From: Varibaculum cambriense
Lineage (GTDB): Bacteria; Actinomycetota; Actinomycetes; Actinomycetales; Actinomycetaceae
Direction of reading: 5' to 3'
Length of the DNA stretch: 64,000 nt
Assembly: GCF_022133705.1 (NCBI RefSeq)
Contig: NZ_JAKNHJ010000007.1
Span: forward strand, 1-64,000
The notes beneath the pieces were generated by a model that did no database searches, was not told where the DNA came from, and saw only the letters and a program-made list of their open reading frames with translations. Of this stretch, positions 61,816 through 64,000 are shown one piece after another. Position 1 is the first letter of the stretch. Each line of letters begins with the position of its first letter. The position numbers were made by a program, and so were the translations under genes.

Positions 61816-64000
61816 TTAGGCAGTAGCATCCTCTCCGGAACCCTCGATATTTTCCAAAGCCACTACGCGTCCAGCCTCCAGGCGGGCAACTGCTACCCGG
61901 AACGGCGAGCAGGACACGTAATTCAAACCGGTCTTGTGGAAGAAATGAATCGATTCTGGATCGCCACCATGCTCACCACAAACACCCATCTTCAGCTCTG
62001 GTTTAGTAGAGCGACCGCGGCCGACACCTTCCTTGACCAAACGACCCACACCATGAGTATCAATCGTTTCGAAAGGAGAAGTTCCAAATACGCCCTCTTC
62101 AATGTACTTGGGGAAGAACACACCCTCACAATCATCGCGAGAGAAACCCCAGGTAGTCTGAGTTAGGTCATTGGTTCCGAAGCTGAAGAAATCAGCTTCT
62201 TTAGCCATAGACTCGGCGGTAATCGCAGCGCGCGGAAGCTCGATCATACAACCAATCGGGATATCCAATTCCACACCAACTGATTGAGAAATCTCGTCAA
62301 TAATCGCCTGAGCGCGGTCACGGATAATTCCCAGCTCAGTAATCGAGCCCACCAAGGGCACCATAATCTCCGGGCGCGGATCCCGACCCTGCTTCTTCAA
62401 CTCTGCGGCGGCAGACACTAATGCATGAATCTGCATTTCAAACAGACCCGGCATCCACATGCCCAACCGCACCCCACGCAAACCTAGCATCGGGTTAGCC
62501 TCATGCATCTTTCGCACTGCAGTGAGCATCCGCTGGTCATCCGGATTTACCTTGCCTTCAGCTTTTTGCAGAGCCACTTTAACCTCTAGACCAGTCAAAT
62601 CTGGCAGGAATTCGTGCAGCGGGGGATCAATCAACCGCACCGTCATCGGCTTGCCGTCCATAACCTGCAGCATTTCCACAAAATCCTGCTGCTGACGCTG
62701 ACCCAACTGACCGAGAGCGTCTTTACGGTCAGCCGAACCCGGCTCCGAAAGGATAGCGTGTTCAACCAGCGGACGGCGATCGCCTAAGAACATGTGTTCC
62801 GTACGGCAAAGCCCAATCCCTTTAGCTCCAAAATCTACTGCTAGCTGTGCGTCCTGCGGATTATCGGCATTAGCGCGCACCTGCAAGCGGGCACGCTTAT
62901 CTGCCAGTTCCATCATCCGGTCTACGCAACGCACCAAATCTTGCAAATCAGCATCGTTGTCACAAGCTTCAAGACCCGCAGTTAGACCGCTCTCCAAATA
63001 GGTAGTTACCGGGGAGTCTTGAACCGGAACCGCACCCTCGAACACTTCACCGGTTCCGCCATCAATCGCGATCATGTCGCCTTCGTGGAAGGTCTTGCCT
63101 TCAACGGTCAAAGTCCCGGCTTCTGCATCAATCTCTAGAGATTCCGCGCCACAAACACAGGTCTTGCCCATACCGCGAGCCACTACCGCGGCGTGAGATG
63201 TCTTACCGCCGCGCGCTGTAAGCACGCCCTCAGCAGCGACCATACCTGCCAAATCGTCAGGATTCGTTTCCCGCCGCACCAAAATACAGGATTTACCGGC
63301 ATTCTTTGCGGCCTCGGCCTGTTCGTTATTAAATGCAACTCCGCCCACGGCAGCCCCGGGAGAAGCCGGCATACCGCGAGTTAGCCGTACCCGCACGGCA
63401 TCAGTATCGAACTGGGGGAACATCAACTGGGTGAGCTGTTCACCGGTGACGCGCTCTAGCATCTGATCCTTGGTGATTAGACGTTCCTCGTTCAGTTGAA
63501 CCGCAATCCGGAAAGCAGCCGCTGCTGTCCGCTTACCCACGCGGGTCTGCAGCATCCACAGCTTGCCTTTCTCGATGGTGTACTCAATATCGCACATATC
63601 CTGGTAGTGAGTTTCCAGTTTGCGCATAATCTTGATTAGCTGATTGTAAACCGGCTCATTTACCGTCTTGAGGTGAGAAAGAGGCTCGGTGTTACGGATA
63701 CCGGCAACCACGTCCTCGCCCTGAGCGTTCATCAAGAAATCACCGTAAACACCTGATTTCCCAGTTGAAGGATCCCGAGTAAAGGCCACACCGGTACCCG
63801 AATCGTCACCCATATTCCCAAAGACCATGGTGCAGATATTCACCGCGGTCCCCAAGGAATTCGGAATCCGTTCGCGGCGACGATAAATCGCTGCCCGCTC
63901 GGTATTCCAAGACCTAAATACGGCTTCAATCGCCATATCCATTTGGGTGCGAGGATCTTGCGGGAAATCATTCCCGGTCTGTTCTTTAACGATCTGTTTG
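61816..64000 (-). CDS. ppdK: Pyruvate phosphate dikinase, 5' end outside window
   Basis: The C-terminal 727 residues or so of pyruvate phosphate dikinase, which interconverts pyruvate, ATP and phosphate with phosphoenolpyruvate. The frame is open to the window edge (EQTGNDFPQDPRTQMDMAIE upstream of the first in-window Met), so the gene is cut by the edge, not broken. The phosphohistidine domain has GGKTSHAAVVARGMGKTCVC, and the PEP-binding TIM barrel has LCRTEHMF, GTNDLTQTTWG and the catalytic Cys in GVCGEHGGDP. It is probably about 880-900 residues in full. Two hairpins follow its stop. Confidence 0.96.
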   Translation of the reverse strand, partial: KQIVKEQTGNDFPQDPRTQMDMAIEAVFRSWNTERAAIYRRRERIPNSLGTAVNICTMVFGNMGDDSGTGVAFTRDPSTGKSGVYGDFLMNAQGEDVVAGIRNTEPLSHLKTVNEPVYNQLIKIMRKLETHYQDMCDIEYTIEKGKLWMLQTRVGKRTAAAAFRIAVQLNEERLITKDQMLERVTGEQLTQLMFPQFDTDAVRVRLTRGMPASPGAAVGGVAFNNEQAEAAKNAGKSCILVRRETNPDDLAGMVAAEGVLTARGGKTSHAAVVARGMGKTCVCGAESLEIDAEAGTLTVEGKTFHEGDMIAIDGGTGEVFEGAVPVQDSPVTTYLESGLTAGLEACDNDADLQDLVRCVDRMMELADKRARLQVRANADNPQDAQLAVDFGAKGIGLCRTEHMFLGDRRPLVEHAILSEPGSADRKDALGQLGQRQQQDFVEMLQVMDGKPMTVRLIDPPLHEFLPDLTGLEVKVALQKAEGKVNPDDQRMLTAVRKMHEANPMLGLRGVRLGMWMPGLFEMQIHALVSAAAELKKQGRDPRPEIMVPLVGSITELGIIRDRAQAIIDEISQSVGVELDIPIGCMIELPRAAITAESMAKEADFFSFGTNDLTQTTWGFSRDDCEGVFFPKYIEEGVFGTSPFETIDTHGVGRLVKEGVGRGRSTKPELKMGVCGEHGGDPESIHFFHKTGLNYVSCSPFRVAVARLEAGRVVALENIEGSGEDATA

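Overview
The window looks like a chromosomal segment of a moderate-GC actinobacterium, most likely a relative of the Actinomycetaceae. This is inferred from gene content and order and is not proven to genus. The fhaA-fhaB-pstP-rodA-pbpA-pknA-pknB cluster downstream of a tRNA-Leu, the nearby crgA and class E sortase, the rpoB rifampicin region and the leaderless-looking promoters are all actinobacterial traits.

Layout: 1-7472 carries rpoC and rpoB (minus strand, terminator at 1-31). 7790-11352 is a CydDC-like ABC pair. 11459-13573 holds a LytR_C-domain membrane protein and a uracil permease. 13786-18197 is an AT-richer island with a secreted I36-like protein, a lipoprotein and a three-part MacAB-like exporter. 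18264-18758 is a thioesterase. 18759-24196 is a 5.4-kb integrative element inserted in the 3' end of a tRNA-Leu(CAG) gene and bounded by 23-bp direct repeats. It has an integrase, an unknown gene, a candidate structured RNA, an excisionase-like HTH protein, a prim-pol replication protein, two 11-bp iteron arrays and a 1-kb non-coding tail with a DnaA box. It has no capsid or transfer genes.

24608-35252 is the cell-wall growth and division signalling cluster, followed by the sortase and crgA. 35486-37485 holds inositol dehydrogenase and inosose-dehydratase-like genes, ended by two very long perfect hairpins. 37784-38375 has rpmG and tRNAs Met, Thr and Tyr. 38467-43699 has a large exported phosphatase-like membrane protein and a polar amino acid ABC importer. 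43711-49146 has an AAA/DUF4143 ATPase with 23-bp tandem repeats over its promoter, a hairpin-rich spacer and a heterodimeric ABC exporter. 49247-50400 has rplL, rplJ and their leader. 50701-54110 has an AlbA_2/ATPase/wHTH protein and a dicarboxylate symporter. 54307-59828 has a hydrolase, an acidic unknown protein and a YdiJ-like FAD/Fe-S dehydrogenase. 60067-61395 is a Fic protein. The window ends inside ppdK.

The most unusual signal is a recurring arrangement. Two lone genes whose products carry a winged-helix domain (AlbA_2 and Fic) are each bracketed by two same-orientation copies of their own composite palindromic repeat, different for each gene, one over the promoter and one past the stop codon. 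The DUF4143 ATPase has a third, tandem-type array over its promoter. The AlbA_2 and DUF4143 genes appear to be leaderless. These look like self-regulated single-gene cassettes. The mini-element with its candidate RNA is the second main point of interest.
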